DNA of 64,000 bases from Azospirillum sp. B510 (GCF_000010725.1 NC_013856.1:186001-250000); one strand, 5' to 3'. Positions 27,170 through 36,988 are shown, counted from the first letter of the stretch. The notes: a model not told the origin generated them from the letters alone. Numbers and translations are program-made.

Positions 27170-28312
27170 TCAGGTTGGAAGCCCGGCGCTTCGCGCCACG
27201 TGGAAGTCGATATCGCCAAAGCGCTTATCGTAGATAAGCATGGCCTTGTAATGATGGCCGACCGCGTATTCGTCGGTGGTTCCGATGCCGCCATGCAGCT
27301 GGATGCCCTGTCCAGCCACGAAGTAGCCGGCTTTGGCAACCAGAGCCTTGGCGCCGGACACCGCTCGGCGACGCAGCGTGGCGTCGCCGGTTTCGACGGC
27401 AGCCAGGGCATGATAGAGGGCCGACCGCGCTTGGTCCGTCTCGATGAACATTTCGGCCATGCGGTGTTGCAGCGCCTGGAAAGTCCCAAGCGGCCGGCCG
27501 TATTGCACCCGTTGCTTGATATAATCGGACGTTAGGGAGAGGACGGTCTCCATCGAGCCGAGCGCGGCGGCCGTTGCGGCAATCACCGCATGATCGAGAG
27601 CCTCCTGAAGGCGCGCCGGCGCTGCATCCGGCCCGAGCAGCAGCGCGTCGGCGGCCACCGTAGCGTCGGATAGCACAAGGTCGGCAGCATGCGTGCCGTC
27701 GATCAGGCGATAATCGCTGACGCTCACGCCCGGGCTGTCGGATCGCAGCACGAATACGCCGAACCCATGCGCGTCGTCCCAATCGATGCCGTCCAGACGT
27801 GCGGTCACCAGCCAGCAGTCGGCGCTTGCGCCGTGGAAAACACACCGCTTGGTTCCAGTAAGCTTCCAGCCGCTGGTGGTTCGTGCCGCGCGGGTGGTGA
27901 CGGTCGTATCGTATTCCGATCGCGCACCATCTTCGAGATGGGCCAGGACGGCGATCTGCGTGCCGGAGGCGATGGCGTTGCCCAGGCTGGCCCGCGCGTT
28001 GGAGTTCATGCTCGCCCCCACCAGCATGGCGGCGAGGATTGCAGTGTCGATCAGCGGTTCGGCCAGCAGCGCTCCTCCCAGTGGTTCAATCAGCAGTGCG
28101 ACGTCGGTGACGCTGCCACCCAGCCCGCCAGCCTCTTCCGGCAAGGATAGACCCAGCCATCCCATATCGGCGAAGCGCGCCCAATGCTCGCGGGAAAATC
28201 CGTCGGCCGTCAGCGACGCCGCCCGCCGCGCTTCAAAGCCATAATGTTCGCGTACGTAGCGTTCGGTGGAGTTGATGAGGATCTGCTGTTCCTCGGAGGG
28301 ATGGAAATCCAT
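27170..28312 (-). CDS. Acyl-CoA dehydrogenase, small-subunit type
   Basis: A 380-residue ACAD. Visible are GWLGLSLPEEAGGLGGS near residue 55, FQALQHRMAEMFIETDQARS near 275 and IQLHGGIGTTDEYAVGHHYK near 340. The usual active-site loop with Glu is not obvious, which suits a partner subunit. It begins 3 bases after the stop of the large ACAD at 28316. It is close in sequence to the partial ACAD at the window start. It is the last gene of a five-gene minus-strand operon starting at 32214. Confidence 0.92.
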   Translation of the reverse strand: MDFHPSEEQQILINSTERYVREHYGFEARRAASLTADGFSREHWARFADMGWLGLSLPEEAGGLGGSVTDVALLIEPLGGALLAEPLIDTAILAAMLVGASMNSNARASLGNAIASGTQIAVLAHLEDGARSEYDTTVTTRAARTTSGWKLTGTKRCVFHGASADCWLVTARLDGIDWDDAHGFGVFVLRSDSPGVSVSDYRLIDGTHAADLVLSDATVAADALLLGPDAAPARLQEALDHAVIAATAAALGSMETVLSLTSDYIKQRVQYGRPLGTFQALQHRMAEMFIETDQARSALYHALAAVETGDATLRRRAVSGAKALVAKAGYFVAGQGIQLHGGIGTTDEYAVGHHYKAMLIYDKRFGDIDFHVARSAGLPT

Positions 28313-28315
28313 ATC

Positions 28316-29518
28316 CTACAGCCCGAATGCGAGTTTCGCTATGATGTTCTTCTGTACTTCCTTGGCCCCGCCGAAGATGGTGCAGGCGCGCAGATACAGA
28401 AGGTCCGCAGTAGCTCCTGGCACGTGATCACCCCATGACGGGTCCTCCGGCAATCGGGTGAACACGTTGTCGCGGCGGTACTCGCGCAACGCCCGTTGCC
28501 CCAGCGCCTCGGCCGCCAGTTCCGATAGCTTTTGCTGGAGTTCCGATCCGCGCACCTTCAGCACGGAGGCGCGGGCCGCCACTGGATGCCGGCTGGGGGC
28601 GTCGCATAGGACGCGCAACACCGACCATTCCAGCGCCTCGACCTCGAGTTCTACCTCGGCGAGCTTGAAGGCGAACCGGGGATCTTCGATAATTGGCCGA
28701 CCACCCTTCATTTCCCGGCTGGCAATGGCGCGAATGCGCCGCAGATCGGCGAATGCCTTCGGAATTTCGGCGCTGGAGGTGCGTTCGTTGGCCAGTAGGA
28801 ATTTAGCCTGGTTCCAGCCGCTGCCGGGCGGGCCGATCATGTTCTCACGGGGAACCCGGACGTTGTCGAGGAACACTTCGCAAACGGGCGCATCGCCGTG
28901 GATCATGGTGGTCGGCCAGACCGTGATGCCCGGGGTCGCCATGTCCATGACCAGCATGGATATGCCTTGCTGGATCTTGACAGTCGGATCGGTGCGGACC
29001 AGGAAGAACCCAAGCTCGGAGTATTGCCCCTCGGAGGTCCACATCTTTTGGCCGTTGACCACGTAGTGGTCTCCATCGAGAACGGCCGATGTCCGCAACG
29101 CCGCAAGATCCGATCCCGCGCCAGGCTCGGAGAAGCCCTGCGCCCACATCTCCTCGCCTTTTAGGATTGGCGGTAGATAGCGGGCCTTCTGCTCTGCGGA
29201 GGCGAAGGTGTAGATGACCGGCCCAAGCAAGCGCAGTCCCTGCCATCGCAGTTCCGGCGCCCCGGCGGCACGGCACTCGTGTTCGAAGATGTGCTGGCGA
29301 ATCGGCGACCAGCCAGTGCCGCCATATTCCGCTGGCCAGTGCGGTGCCGACCAGCCGCGCTCATACAGGACCCGGTTCCACCAGCGTCGATCCTCTTCAT
29401 TGGGAGGATGCATGCCGGTGCGGGTACGGCGAACGACGTCCGCTGGAAGGGTTTCGGTGAGAAAGGCGCTAATCTCCTCGCGGAAGATCTCGTCCTCGCG
29501 GTCGAACCTTAGTTTCAC
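28316..29518 (-). CDS. Acyl-CoA dehydrogenase, large-subunit type
   Basis: A 400-residue ACAD with GFSEPGAGSDLAALRTSAVL, GQKMWTSEGQYSELGFFLV, the ER pair in LLANERTSSAE near residue 240, and FGGAKEVQKNIIAKLAFGL at the end. It closely resembles the ACAD at 897, so the two large/small pairs probably arose by duplication. It acts with the next gene and with EtfAB. Confidence 0.93.
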   Translation of the reverse strand: MKLRFDREDEIFREEISAFLTETLPADVVRRTRTGMHPPNEEDRRWWNRVLYERGWSAPHWPAEYGGTGWSPIRQHIFEHECRAAGAPELRWQGLRLLGPVIYTFASAEQKARYLPPILKGEEMWAQGFSEPGAGSDLAALRTSAVLDGDHYVVNGQKMWTSEGQYSELGFFLVRTDPTVKIQQGISMLVMDMATPGITVWPTTMIHGDAPVCEVFLDNVRVPRENMIGPPGSGWNQAKFLLANERTSSAEIPKAFADLRRIRAIASREMKGGRPIIEDPRFAFKLAEVELEVEALEWSVLRVLCDAPSRHPVAARASVLKVRGSELQQKLSELAAEALGQRALREYRRDNVFTRLPEDPSWGDHVPGATADLLYLRACTIFGGAKEVQKNIIAKLAFGL

Positions 29519-29602
29519 GACAGATCCTCTCGATGTTGGCGGCCGATGACGGTCGACACGCTGCTCAACAGGTCTCCACCTTTCCCAATCGGAAGGAATC
29601 CA

Positions 29603-30658
29603 TCAGGCCGTCAGCCGGCCCCAGAGTTGCGCGCCGCCGCCGGCAACGATCGTCCGCCCTAGTCTTTCGGCCCACCAGTGTTCGCTTCCGCCCTCCTCGC
29701 GCCATTGCAGCAGCTGCCGCGTCACGAAATGAAGCACATGTTCGTCGGTCACACCCATTGCTCCGAAGACCTGATGCGCTATGGCGACACCGCGGGTTAC
29801 GGATGCGCCGATGCGGCATTTCGCGATTGCCGGGCCGGTTTCGCAATCGTTGAGATCAATTGCGCGACAACCGATCCGCCCCGCAACGTTGGCGGCGGCG
29901 GTCAGTTCGGCCAGTTCTGCGATCATGTGTTGGATCGCCTGGAACTTGCTGATCGGGCGGCCGAACTGGACCCGGGTGTTGCCGTACTCGATGGACAGGC
30001 GCAGCACCCGGTCAAGGCCACCTGCACTCTGCACCGACCGCAAGACAGCTAGTGTCGGCTTGAGTCCAAGTTTCCGCAGCACCGCAGGGGCAGGCGCGAT
30101 CCGGACCGGCCGGCGGCCGGAGAATTCGACGTCAGCGGCCGGAACGCGGGCTATTGTTGCATGGCTTCCAAGGTTCTGCGGCGGTCCAATATCCTCCAGC
30201 GGCACCAAGCATATCTGCCAGTCATCCTCCGAAGTGGCGAGGGCGACGGCATGGTCGGCATGCGGCGCCCATACGACCCGGTGAGCCCGGCCAACGAGTC
30301 GACCCCCTCTATCCAGTCGGAGGGGGTCATTGACCAGCGCGAGCGGTCCTTCGGGAGCCGACAGGCCCGCCGCGGCAAGAGTCCAGCGTCCGACGATCGT
30401 TTCTCCCAGTGGGACGGGGGCGGCGTGATGGCCCAGGCTATGGAACACCGGCTCCAGATCGATCCAGGACAGTCCGGCTCCGCCGGTTTCCTCCGGCACC
30501 ATGGCGTCGGCCACGCCCATGCCTTCCAGTTCACCCCACAGCTTGGAGGGAAACTCTCCACGCTCGGCGGCGCTCAGCAGCGCATGCGTGACCTGGTCTG
30601 CCAGCATCCGATCCAGCTGATCGGCAAGCATTCCTCCCACGCTCATGCTTTCGGTCAT
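29603..30658 (-). CDS. Acyl-CoA dehydrogenase family protein, divergent
   Basis: A 351-residue ACAD-like protein, shorter than usual. Recognisable are MVPEETGGAGLSWIDLEPVF, FGRPISKFQAIQHMIAEL and VFGAMGVTDEHVLHF. The C-terminus ends with a Gly-rich AGGGAQLWGRL. It overlaps the ACAD at 30655 by four bases (ATGA), so it is probably its smaller partner. Between it and the next pair are 84 bases. Confidence 0.9.
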   Translation of the reverse strand: MTESMSVGGMLADQLDRMLADQVTHALLSAAERGEFPSKLWGELEGMGVADAMVPEETGGAGLSWIDLEPVFHSLGHHAAPVPLGETIVGRWTLAAAGLSAPEGPLALVNDPLRLDRGGRLVGRAHRVVWAPHADHAVALATSEDDWQICLVPLEDIGPPQNLGSHATIARVPAADVEFSGRRPVRIAPAPAVLRKLGLKPTLAVLRSVQSAGGLDRVLRLSIEYGNTRVQFGRPISKFQAIQHMIAELAELTAAANVAGRIGCRAIDLNDCETGPAIAKCRIGASVTRGVAIAHQVFGAMGVTDEHVLHFVTRQLLQWREEGGSEHWWAERLGRTIVAGGGAQLWGRLTA

Positions 30659-31815
30659 CGCAGTCCTAGCCCCCTGGCGATAATTCCCCGCATGATTTCC
30701 CGTGTGCCGCCCCGCAAGCTGTAGGTCGGCACCGACTGGAGCAGAAAGTTCAGCATCTCGCCCTGACGGTCGCCAGGGATCGCAACTTGGCCGACCTCGA
30801 CCAATTCACGGAGAAGTTCGGGAATTCGTTGCTCGAACGTGGTTCCCAGCTGTTTGGTCAGCGCCGCTTCCTGCGACGGCATCTTCCCGGCGCTCAGCAT
30901 GCCGAGGATCGAAACCGACATTGTCCGCAGGACGGCGAGATCGGCAACCGTCTCACCAATGCGCCGCGCTGCCAGCCGATCGGGTCCGCCGGTGGCGCGG
31001 ACGGAGTCGAGGGCGAGCGGCAACAATGGGAAAGAGCTGAGGTAGCGATCCGGACCGCTGCGCTCGAAGGCGAGTTCGGCGTTTGCCTGCCCCCATCCTT
31101 CGCCCTCCGTGCCAACCAACTGGTTGGACGGCACGAAAACGTCGTCGAAGACGATCTCATTGAAGTGGAACTCGCCGGTCATATCGCGGATCGGCCGTAC
31201 CTCGATACCGGAACTGCGCAGGTCGATCAGAAACTGTGACAGGCCCCTGTGCTTTTCGGTCTCGGCTGAGCCCCCGGTGCGGAACAGGCCGATCATGAAC
31301 TCGCAATGTTGGGCGTAGGTGGTCCAGATCTTGCGCCCGTTCAGGCGCCACCCTCCGTCCACCCGCGTTGCCCGCGAGCGCAGTCCGGCAAGGTCGGATC
31401 CCGCATCCGGCTCGCTCAGGCCGATGCAGAAGGAGGCTTCGCCGCTGGCGATCAGCGGCAGGAAGCGACGGCGTTGCTCCTCCGTGCCAACCCGCAGCAG
31501 CAGAGGCCCGCTTTGCCGGTCGCCGACCCAATGAGAACCGACCGGCGCTCCGGCCGCCAGCATTTCCTCGATCACGACATAGCGTTCGAAGACCGTGCGC
31601 TCATGGCCGCCATACGCCCTCGGCCAGGTCATGCCGATCCATCTCCGGCGGCCAACCTCGCGGCTGAACGCCCGGTCGAAACGGGTCCAGGAGTGGCCGG
31701 TGTCCCAACCGGACCATGAGGCCGAGGCCTCGGCCAGAAACGCCCGGACCTCGTCCCGCAGGGCGCGGCATTCATCCGGAATGTCGAAATCTTCATAATG
31801 GAACACAGAGGTCAT
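30655..31815 (-). CDS. Acyl-CoA dehydrogenase, large-subunit type
   Basis: A 386-residue ACAD with GLSEPDAGSDLAGLRSRA, GRKIWTTYAQHCEFMIGLF, the ER pair in AELAFERSGPDRYLS and GGTREIMRGIIARGLGL at the end. It diverges from the 897/28316 type, so it likely takes a different intermediate. It lies between the OB-fold gene and its small partner. Confidence 0.93.
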   Translation of the reverse strand: MTSVFHYEDFDIPDECRALRDEVRAFLAEASASWSGWDTGHSWTRFDRAFSREVGRRRWIGMTWPRAYGGHERTVFERYVVIEEMLAAGAPVGSHWVGDRQSGPLLLRVGTEEQRRRFLPLIASGEASFCIGLSEPDAGSDLAGLRSRATRVDGGWRLNGRKIWTTYAQHCEFMIGLFRTGGSAETEKHRGLSQFLIDLRSSGIEVRPIRDMTGEFHFNEIVFDDVFVPSNQLVGTEGEGWGQANAELAFERSGPDRYLSSFPLLPLALDSVRATGGPDRLAARRIGETVADLAVLRTMSVSILGMLSAGKMPSQEAALTKQLGTTFEQRIPELLRELVEVGQVAIPGDRQGEMLNFLLQSVPTYSLRGGTREIMRGIIARGLGLR

Positions 31816-31845
31816 CCGGAGTCCCCGGCTATACTGGGCGCGGAC

Positions 31846-32214
31846 TCAGCCGGCGGGATCGAAAACCACATAGCGCGTTTCGCCATCCTGATGGATGCGT
31901 GCTTGGACGGGAAGACCGATCTTCACCGCGTCCGGGGCGATGCCCTCCACGCGCGACATCATGCGCGGCCCTTCCTCCAGCTCGATCAAGGCGACGTTGT
32001 AGTCGGATCCCGGAGCCTTGACGCGCACGGTTGTGGTCGCATGGACGCTGCCCCGACCTGACGCCTCGACCCACTCCAGATCTGTGGCGCCGGTGCCCGG
32101 CTCGGCAACCCGCGGATAGAAGAAGAAGCGTCCGCTCGTGCGGCTGCGCTGAAGCATGAAGCGCCCAGTTCTCAGGTGCTCCTGAAAATCAGCATCCGGC
32201 TTGATAGGCAACAT
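31846..32214 (-). CDS. OB-fold protein of the DUF35 (ChsH2-C/SCP2-associated) type
   Basis: A 122-residue protein that reads LQRSRTSGRFFFYPRVAEPG, LEWVEASGRGSVHATTTVR and VALIELEEGPRMMSRVEG: the DUF35 OB-fold. The N-terminal rubredoxin-like zinc ribbon normally has Cys pairs; here RSRTSG replaces them, so zinc is not expected. In steroid side-chain cleavage such domains bind Ltp-type thiolase-like aldolases. An Ltp-like gene lies at 39285. It leads the minus operon, ahead of four ACADs. Confidence 0.88.
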   Translation of the reverse strand: MLPIKPDADFQEHLRTGRFMLQRSRTSGRFFFYPRVAEPGTGATDLEWVEASGRGSVHATTTVRVKAPGSDYNVALIELEEGPRMMSRVEGIAPDAVKIGLPVQARIHQDGETRYVVFDPAG

Positions 32215-32889
32215 GCCAGTTTCTCCTGTTCAAATATTCATCCTATGCGTGTCAGCAGAGCTGCCGTGGTCGACCTCTCGCGAGCCTTAGCCGAGAGCCT
32301 GGAACCACCCCCGCATTATCGACGGGTTTACGCCGACCTTCTACGTCGTATCGAACCGGGAGCTCGGGCGGAATTCAGCGTGCACGCGATCAGATTTCAG
32401 GAACGATCGCTTTTTTTCAGCGGGTTCCATGGAAGCTCCATGCGCGTATCCACCGTCTCGTCCGCAACTTCCGCCGGGCAAGGATTCATATAGCTGATAC
32501 TTTGTCATCTATTGAGTGCCCGCAACCACGCCATCCGTCAAGAGGGAAAGTTCATTTTCTCAACGGTTCTGGACACCCGCATTCGAGGTCGGTATAAAAC
32601 ATGATGATCTGTTATTTTTTGACACTGAACCTGACGCTCAGCGTCGCCACGCAGCGGTACTGGATGGTGTACGCTCTCGCACCGGAAGGGGGTGACAACG
32701 ATTGCGCCTCGATCGACCCTCGTTCGGCGTGGTGACGTGTCCGGGGGTACGGGAAGAGGGGAACAACTCGGTGAATTGGAATACTGAACAAAGCCGGGCT
32801 GTCAGCACCAGGCGCGCTCCGGATCGGCATCTCTCGATAGGCCGCTCCTAATGAGCAAGGGAACAAACAGGAAGGGGCAGGAAACGACG
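32215..32889. other. Divergent intergenic region with no gene
   Basis: This 675-base gap separates the OB-fold/ACAD operon (minus) from the acyl-CoA ligase (plus). I see no convincing protein. There is a GACGCT-C-AGCGTC dyad at 32633-32645, a GTTCATTTTCTC stretch at 32550 that only weakly recalls the GAAC-type element, and an AT-rich stretch at 32590-32630 that may hold the ligase promoter. Confidence 0.5.
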
Positions 32890-34458
32890 ATGCATGACCA
32901 GATGGCAACGCTCGGCGCTATTCTCGAAGACAATGCACAGCGTTTCGGTGATCGGCCGGCCTACGTTTTGGGAGACCGTGCCGTGACCCACGGCGACCTC
33001 CTGCTTCGCGCCCGTCGCCTCGTTTCGGCATTGCACCAGATTGGATTGCGCAGACAAGACCGGGTTTCCATCCTGTCGATGAACTCGCTGGAACTCGCCG
33101 AGATCTTGGCTGCGGCCCAATGTAGCGGAATCATCGTCAGCACGGTCAACTTCCGCCTGGCGCCGCCGGAAATCTGCTATATCCTCAACGATGTTTCACC
33201 GCGCGTTCTGATTTTCGAGGCGCTCTATCTGCCGGTGATCGAGGCGTTGCGCCATGAATTGCCCTTCATCGAGGCCTATGTCTGCATCGGCGGCTCGGTT
33301 GAGTGGGCGACCGACTATGAAAGCTTTCTGGTCACCGGAAATGCCGACGATCTGCGGTTCATCGCCCAGGCGGACGATGTCTATTGCGTCGTCTATACCA
33401 GTGGGACCACCGGAAAGCCGAAGGGCTGCATCTGGGGCCAGCGAGAGATGCGGGTCCTCGCCGAGCGGATGAACGCCGAGATGCGCGCCGGCCCAAGGGA
33501 CCGGCTTTTGCTTGTGATGCCACTGTTCCACATTGGCGCGATGGCCATAGCGTTGGGCCTGCATTTCCGTGGGGGTACGGTGTATCTCCAGCGCCAATAC
33601 GATCCGGAAGTGGCGCTGGGGCTGATTGGGCGGGAGCGGATCACACATTTGCACTTTGCTCCGACCATGCTCCAGATGCTGCTCGACCAACCGGCAGCCA
33701 GTGGAACCGACTTCTCCAGCCTGAGGACCGTGGTGTACTCGGCGGCCCCCATGCCGACACCGCTGCTGCGCCGAGCCATGGCGATTTTCGGCGCGATCTT
33801 CGTCAATCTTTATGGTCAGACCGAGGTGATAACCGCGGGTTTGGACCGGGACCTGCATCTGCCAGACGGCACGGAACGCGAGCGCAGCTGGCTGGTATCG
33901 GTGGGGCATCCGTTCCCCAATGTCCTGGTGCGGATCGTAGACGATGCCGGGAATGATTGCTCGGCCGGCGCGTCTGGAGAGATAGTGGTGAAGTGCGCCA
34001 TGATGTTTCGGGGCTACTGGAACAACCATAAGGCGACGCTGGAGACGATTCGCGACGGCTGGTGCCACACCGGCGACGTCGGTCGATTCGACGATGCGGG
34101 CATCTTGTATCTGGTAGATCGAAAGAAGGACATGATCATTTCGGGTGGTGAGAATATTTACTCCCGTGAGGTGGAAGAGGCCATCGTTCAACATCCCGCG
34201 GTCGAGGAATGCGCCGTGATCGGACTGCCAGACGAAAAATGGGGTGAAATCGTTTGTGCCGTGGTCCGGGCAAAGCCGACGGAGGCACTTGGCGAAAGAG
34301 GGGTGATCGAGCATGTCCAGACGCTCATCGCCAGCTATAAGAAGCCGAAGAAAGTCATCTTCGTGTCGGACATACCGAAGCTTCCCACCGGCAAGATCAA
34401 CAAAGTCGAATTGCGCAAGAAATTCGCTCCAGTAACGGAGAACACTGAGATGAGATGA
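32890..34458 (+). CDS. Acyl-CoA ligase (AMP-forming)
   Basis: A 522-residue ANL-superfamily enzyme that activates a carboxylic acid with ATP and CoA. The P-loop YTSGTTGKPKG is near residue 175; YGQTE, the GYWNNHKAT/WCHTGDVGRFD hinge and DRKKDMIISGGENIY follow, with the catalytic Lys in PTGKINKVELRKKF. ATG 32890 is preferred to 32851 because CAGGAA lies seven bases before it. The TGA stop falls within the first bases of the 62-base inverted repeat of the IS110 element, so the native C-terminus may have been slightly different. Substrate is unknown. Confidence 0.93.
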   Translation: MHDQMATLGAILEDNAQRFGDRPAYVLGDRAVTHGDLLLRARRLVSALHQIGLRRQDRVSILSMNSLELAEILAAAQCSGIIVSTVNFRLAPPEICYILNDVSPRVLIFEALYLPVIEALRHELPFIEAYVCIGGSVEWATDYESFLVTGNADDLRFIAQADDVYCVVYTSGTTGKPKGCIWGQREMRVLAERMNAEMRAGPRDRLLLVMPLFHIGAMAIALGLHFRGGTVYLQRQYDPEVALGLIGRERITHLHFAPTMLQMLLDQPAASGTDFSSLRTVVYSAAPMPTPLLRRAMAIFGAIFVNLYGQTEVITAGLDRDLHLPDGTERERSWLVSVGHPFPNVLVRIVDDAGNDCSAGASGEIVVKCAMMFRGYWNNHKATLETIRDGWCHTGDVGRFDDAGILYLVDRKKDMIISGGENIYSREVEEAIVQHPAVEECAVIGLPDEKWGEIVCAVVRAKPTEALGERGVIEHVQTLIASYKKPKKVIFVSDIPKLPTGKINKVELRKKFAPVTENTEMR

Positions 34459-35882
34459 TGTGGTGGACGGCCCTTTCACCAAATGCCGGTGAGCAGCGTT
34501 GACCGTCGGAGAAACCACCTCATAGGAGCCGACCATGGGCGTGACGACAATCGGTCTGGATCTGGCGAAGAATGTTTTTCCAGGTTCATGGTATCGACGG
34601 CGACGGGAAGATTCTGGTCCGGCGGCAGTTACGACGAGGCGAGGTGCTGAAGTTATTTCAAGGCCTGCCTGCGTGCCTGGTGGGGATGGAGGCGTGTGGC
34701 ACGGCGCACCACTGGGCACGGGAAATTGCGGCACTTGGTCATACGGTGAAGTTGATGCCGCCCGCCTACGTCAAACCGTACGTGAAACGGGGAAAGACCG
34801 ACGCGGCGGATGCCGAGGCGATCTGCGAAGCGGTGACCCGGCCGACAATGCGCTTCGTGGCGGTCAAGACCATCGATCAGCAGGCCGCCTTGATGCTTCA
34901 CAAGACTCGGGACCTCTTGGTCCGGCAGCGGACGATGCTGATCAACGTCTTGCGCGGTCACCTCGCGGAATTCGGGATCATCGCGGCCAAAGGGCCCAGC
35001 GGGACGAAGGCCGCCATCGAGGCTTTGCACGAGGCGCAGGATCGTCTGCCGGAACTGGCGCGACGGGCGCTGCACGGCCTCGTCGATCAGCTCCGCCTGC
35101 TCGGCGAGGAAATCGACCGGCTGGAGGCGCGTATTCTGGAGTGGCATCGCGTCAGCGACGTCAGCCGCCGTTTGGCGACGATACCCGGCATTGGGCCGAT
35201 CACAGCCAGTGCGATCGCCGCGGCGGTGCCGGACGGCTCACTGTTCCGGTCCGGCCGGCAGTTCGTCGCATGGCTCGGCCTGACACCGAAGGCGCACAGC
35301 AGCGGCGGCAAAGAGTGCCAGGTCGGCATCAGCAAGCAGGGCGACGGCGACCTCCGCCGCCTGCTGGTCGTGGGCGCCACGGCGGTCATGCGGTTGGCGC
35401 GCCGAGACAATGCGGCTCGATGCTGGGCAGCGAAGCTGCTGGAGCGCAAGCCGGCCAAACTCGCCGCCGTCGCCCTGGCCAACAAGACCGCGCGCATCGC
35501 CTGGGCGGTGCTGACGCGCGGCGGGACCTACGCGGCACCCACCACCGCATAGTCGAGGTTCGGCTCGGCAGCGGACCAAGTCCCTGCCGGGACGGATGGC
35601 GTGAGGGTGGTGAGACGTGATGACAAACCGGTCAGACCGGGGATCGACCAAACCCACGGGGACCAAGCGTCCGGGAGCGCGCTGAGGTGATTTGGGCGTT
35701 GATCCGCGGACTTCATCAAGGCCAGCGACCAGAGGTCGCGACGACAGGCCGGACACATGGATGCACCCGACCAATCGTCAACATGAATTCTCCTCTTGCG
35801 CCGAGAGGGCCGTCCACACATGGTTTCTTCGACGGTCAACGCTGCTCACCGGCATTTGGTGAAAGGGCCATCCACCACATCA
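34456..35882 (+). mobile_element. IS110-family element with 62-base inverted repeats
   Basis: Bases 34456-34517 and 35821-35882 are inverted copies that differ at only two of 62 positions. Between them is an IS110-type transposase. IS110 elements normally lack long terminal repeats, so these arms may be sequence it was inserted into. A short third copy of the outer repeat lies at 35801-35820. Confidence 0.8.
34535..35552 (+). pseudogene. IS110-family transposase with an early frameshift
   Basis: The frame opens MGVTTIGLDLAKNVF, with the first catalytic Asp in GLDLAK, and then shifts at a T5 run (about 34571-34575). The downstream frame continues QVHGIDGDGKILVRRQLRR, VGMEACGTAHHWAREI, KRGKTDAADAEAICEAV (DEDD residues) and PGIGPITASAIAAAV to 35552. 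Removing one T restores NVFQVHG. It is either inactivated or relies on slippage. Confidence 0.88.
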
Positions 35883-35884
35883 CC

Positions 35885-35992
35885 TCAGAACTCGCTGCCA
35901 TCTCGCCACATGCGATGCAGGATGACCGCGAGTTTGCGGGCGACGGCGCCGCGCACCCGTGCCATACTACTGGTTTTGCACGCCGTATCCAT
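35885..35992 (-). pseudogene. C-terminal remnant of another IS110-type transposase
   Basis: On the minus strand a 35-residue frame ends with ARKLAVILHRMWRDGSEF, a common C-terminus of IS110/IS1111 transposases but different from the neighbouring element. It lies directly beside the 62-base repeat, so the present IS110 element probably landed in or beside an older one. The rest of 35993-36121 shows no gene. Confidence 0.6.
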
Positions 35993-36121
35993 CCTATTCG
36001 ATTGTGCTTGGCGTAGGCGTAATCATTCGGCCAGACTGGACGCGTAATGCCTGCCAGCGATGGAGCGGCGGTTTGACGAAGGTTGAGGGCGCTTGCAACA
36101 GGAACGTATGGAACTAACAAT

Positions 36122-36865
36122 ATGATCGAGGGTGTTGTTTCAACGAATAAGCAGGGTCAATCCCTTGGACGTAAGGGCTTGGCGACACGCGGCCGCCTGA
36201 TGAATGCGACCCGGCAACTCCTGAAAACCGTGTCGCCAATAGAGTTGACGGCGGTATCGATCGCGAAGCAGGCCAAGACATCTTCAGCGACCTTTTATAT
36301 GTATTTCGATGATGTCAAGGATATCATGTTTGCCCTCAGCCGGGAGGCGGCAAGCGATTTGGCGGCCATCGAGAAGATTTTCGACGAACCCTGGGATCCC
36401 AAGAGCATCGACTACGACAGAGCCCTGAGGCTGGTTGAAGAATTCGATGCGGCCTGGGATCGTCACCGCGAAATCCTGAGGTACCGCAATCTGGAAGCGG
36501 ACCGTGGCGATGCCCGTTTCGAAGAGGCGAAGGTCCAGTCTTATTTGCCGCTTATCAAGAAAATTGCAGCGCATATCCTGTCCGCGTACCCTGAGGATAA
36601 CGCTCCGAAGAAAAGCGATGCCTACGCGGAAGCAGCTACCCTCTATGCCGCGCTGGAGGGGGTCGCCGAAGCCGATCCCAAGGTTGTGAACCGGGGTTTG
36701 GGCATGAAGCGCATGCAACAGGCACGGGCGCGGGTCATCGCGCATGTGCTGGGCAGGCGCGGCAACGGGGACGGTTGGTACGCCAGCGGCAAGGCACGCT
36801 CGAGCCGCCGTAAGACGACTCCGAAGCCGTCCGACGAATTGGTGCAAGCCTCTCCACAGGACTGA
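36122..36865 (+). CDS. TetR-family transcriptional regulator
   Basis: A 247-residue regulator: helix-turn-helix in about residues 20-65 (LATRGRLMNATRQLLK, then TAVSIAKQAKTSSATFYMYF), followed by a helical ligand-binding domain and a basic C-terminal tail. ATG 36122 follows GGAAC at a fair distance. It stands alone, so it likely acts on distant promoters. TetR proteins bind dyads like the GAAC-N3-GTTC sites here, which makes it a candidate master regulator of the window; this is inference. Confidence 0.9.
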   Translation: MIEGVVSTNKQGQSLGRKGLATRGRLMNATRQLLKTVSPIELTAVSIAKQAKTSSATFYMYFDDVKDIMFALSREAASDLAAIEKIFDEPWDPKSIDYDRALRLVEEFDAAWDRHREILRYRNLEADRGDARFEEAKVQSYLPLIKKIAAHILSAYPEDNAPKKSDAYAEAATLYAALEGVAEADPKVVNRGLGMKRMQQARARVIAHVLGRRGNGDGWYASGKARSSRRKTTPKPSDELVQASPQD

Positions 36866-36936
36866 ATGGTCCAAGGTTTGCCGCAAGGCCGGCTCGGTTG
36901 CAGCCTTTCGCCATGGCGACCTGATTCATTCGAGCC

Positions 36937-36958
36937 CGCTGATCGGTTACGATCAGCG
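36937..36958. terminator. Hairpin between convergent TetR and MaoC genes
   Basis: CGCTGATCG (36937-36945) and CGATCAGCG (36950-36958) form a perfect nine-pair stem with a GTTA loop between two convergent genes. No T run follows on either side, so termination is plausible but not certain. Confidence 0.5.
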
Positions 36959-36988
36959 TATTCTGGTATGAGATGCTTGCCTTCCGCT

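Noticed and set aside
33196..34734. A 512-codon minus-strand open frame
   Set aside because: It is antisense to the acyl-CoA ligase and into the IS110 arm, with no recognisable motif.
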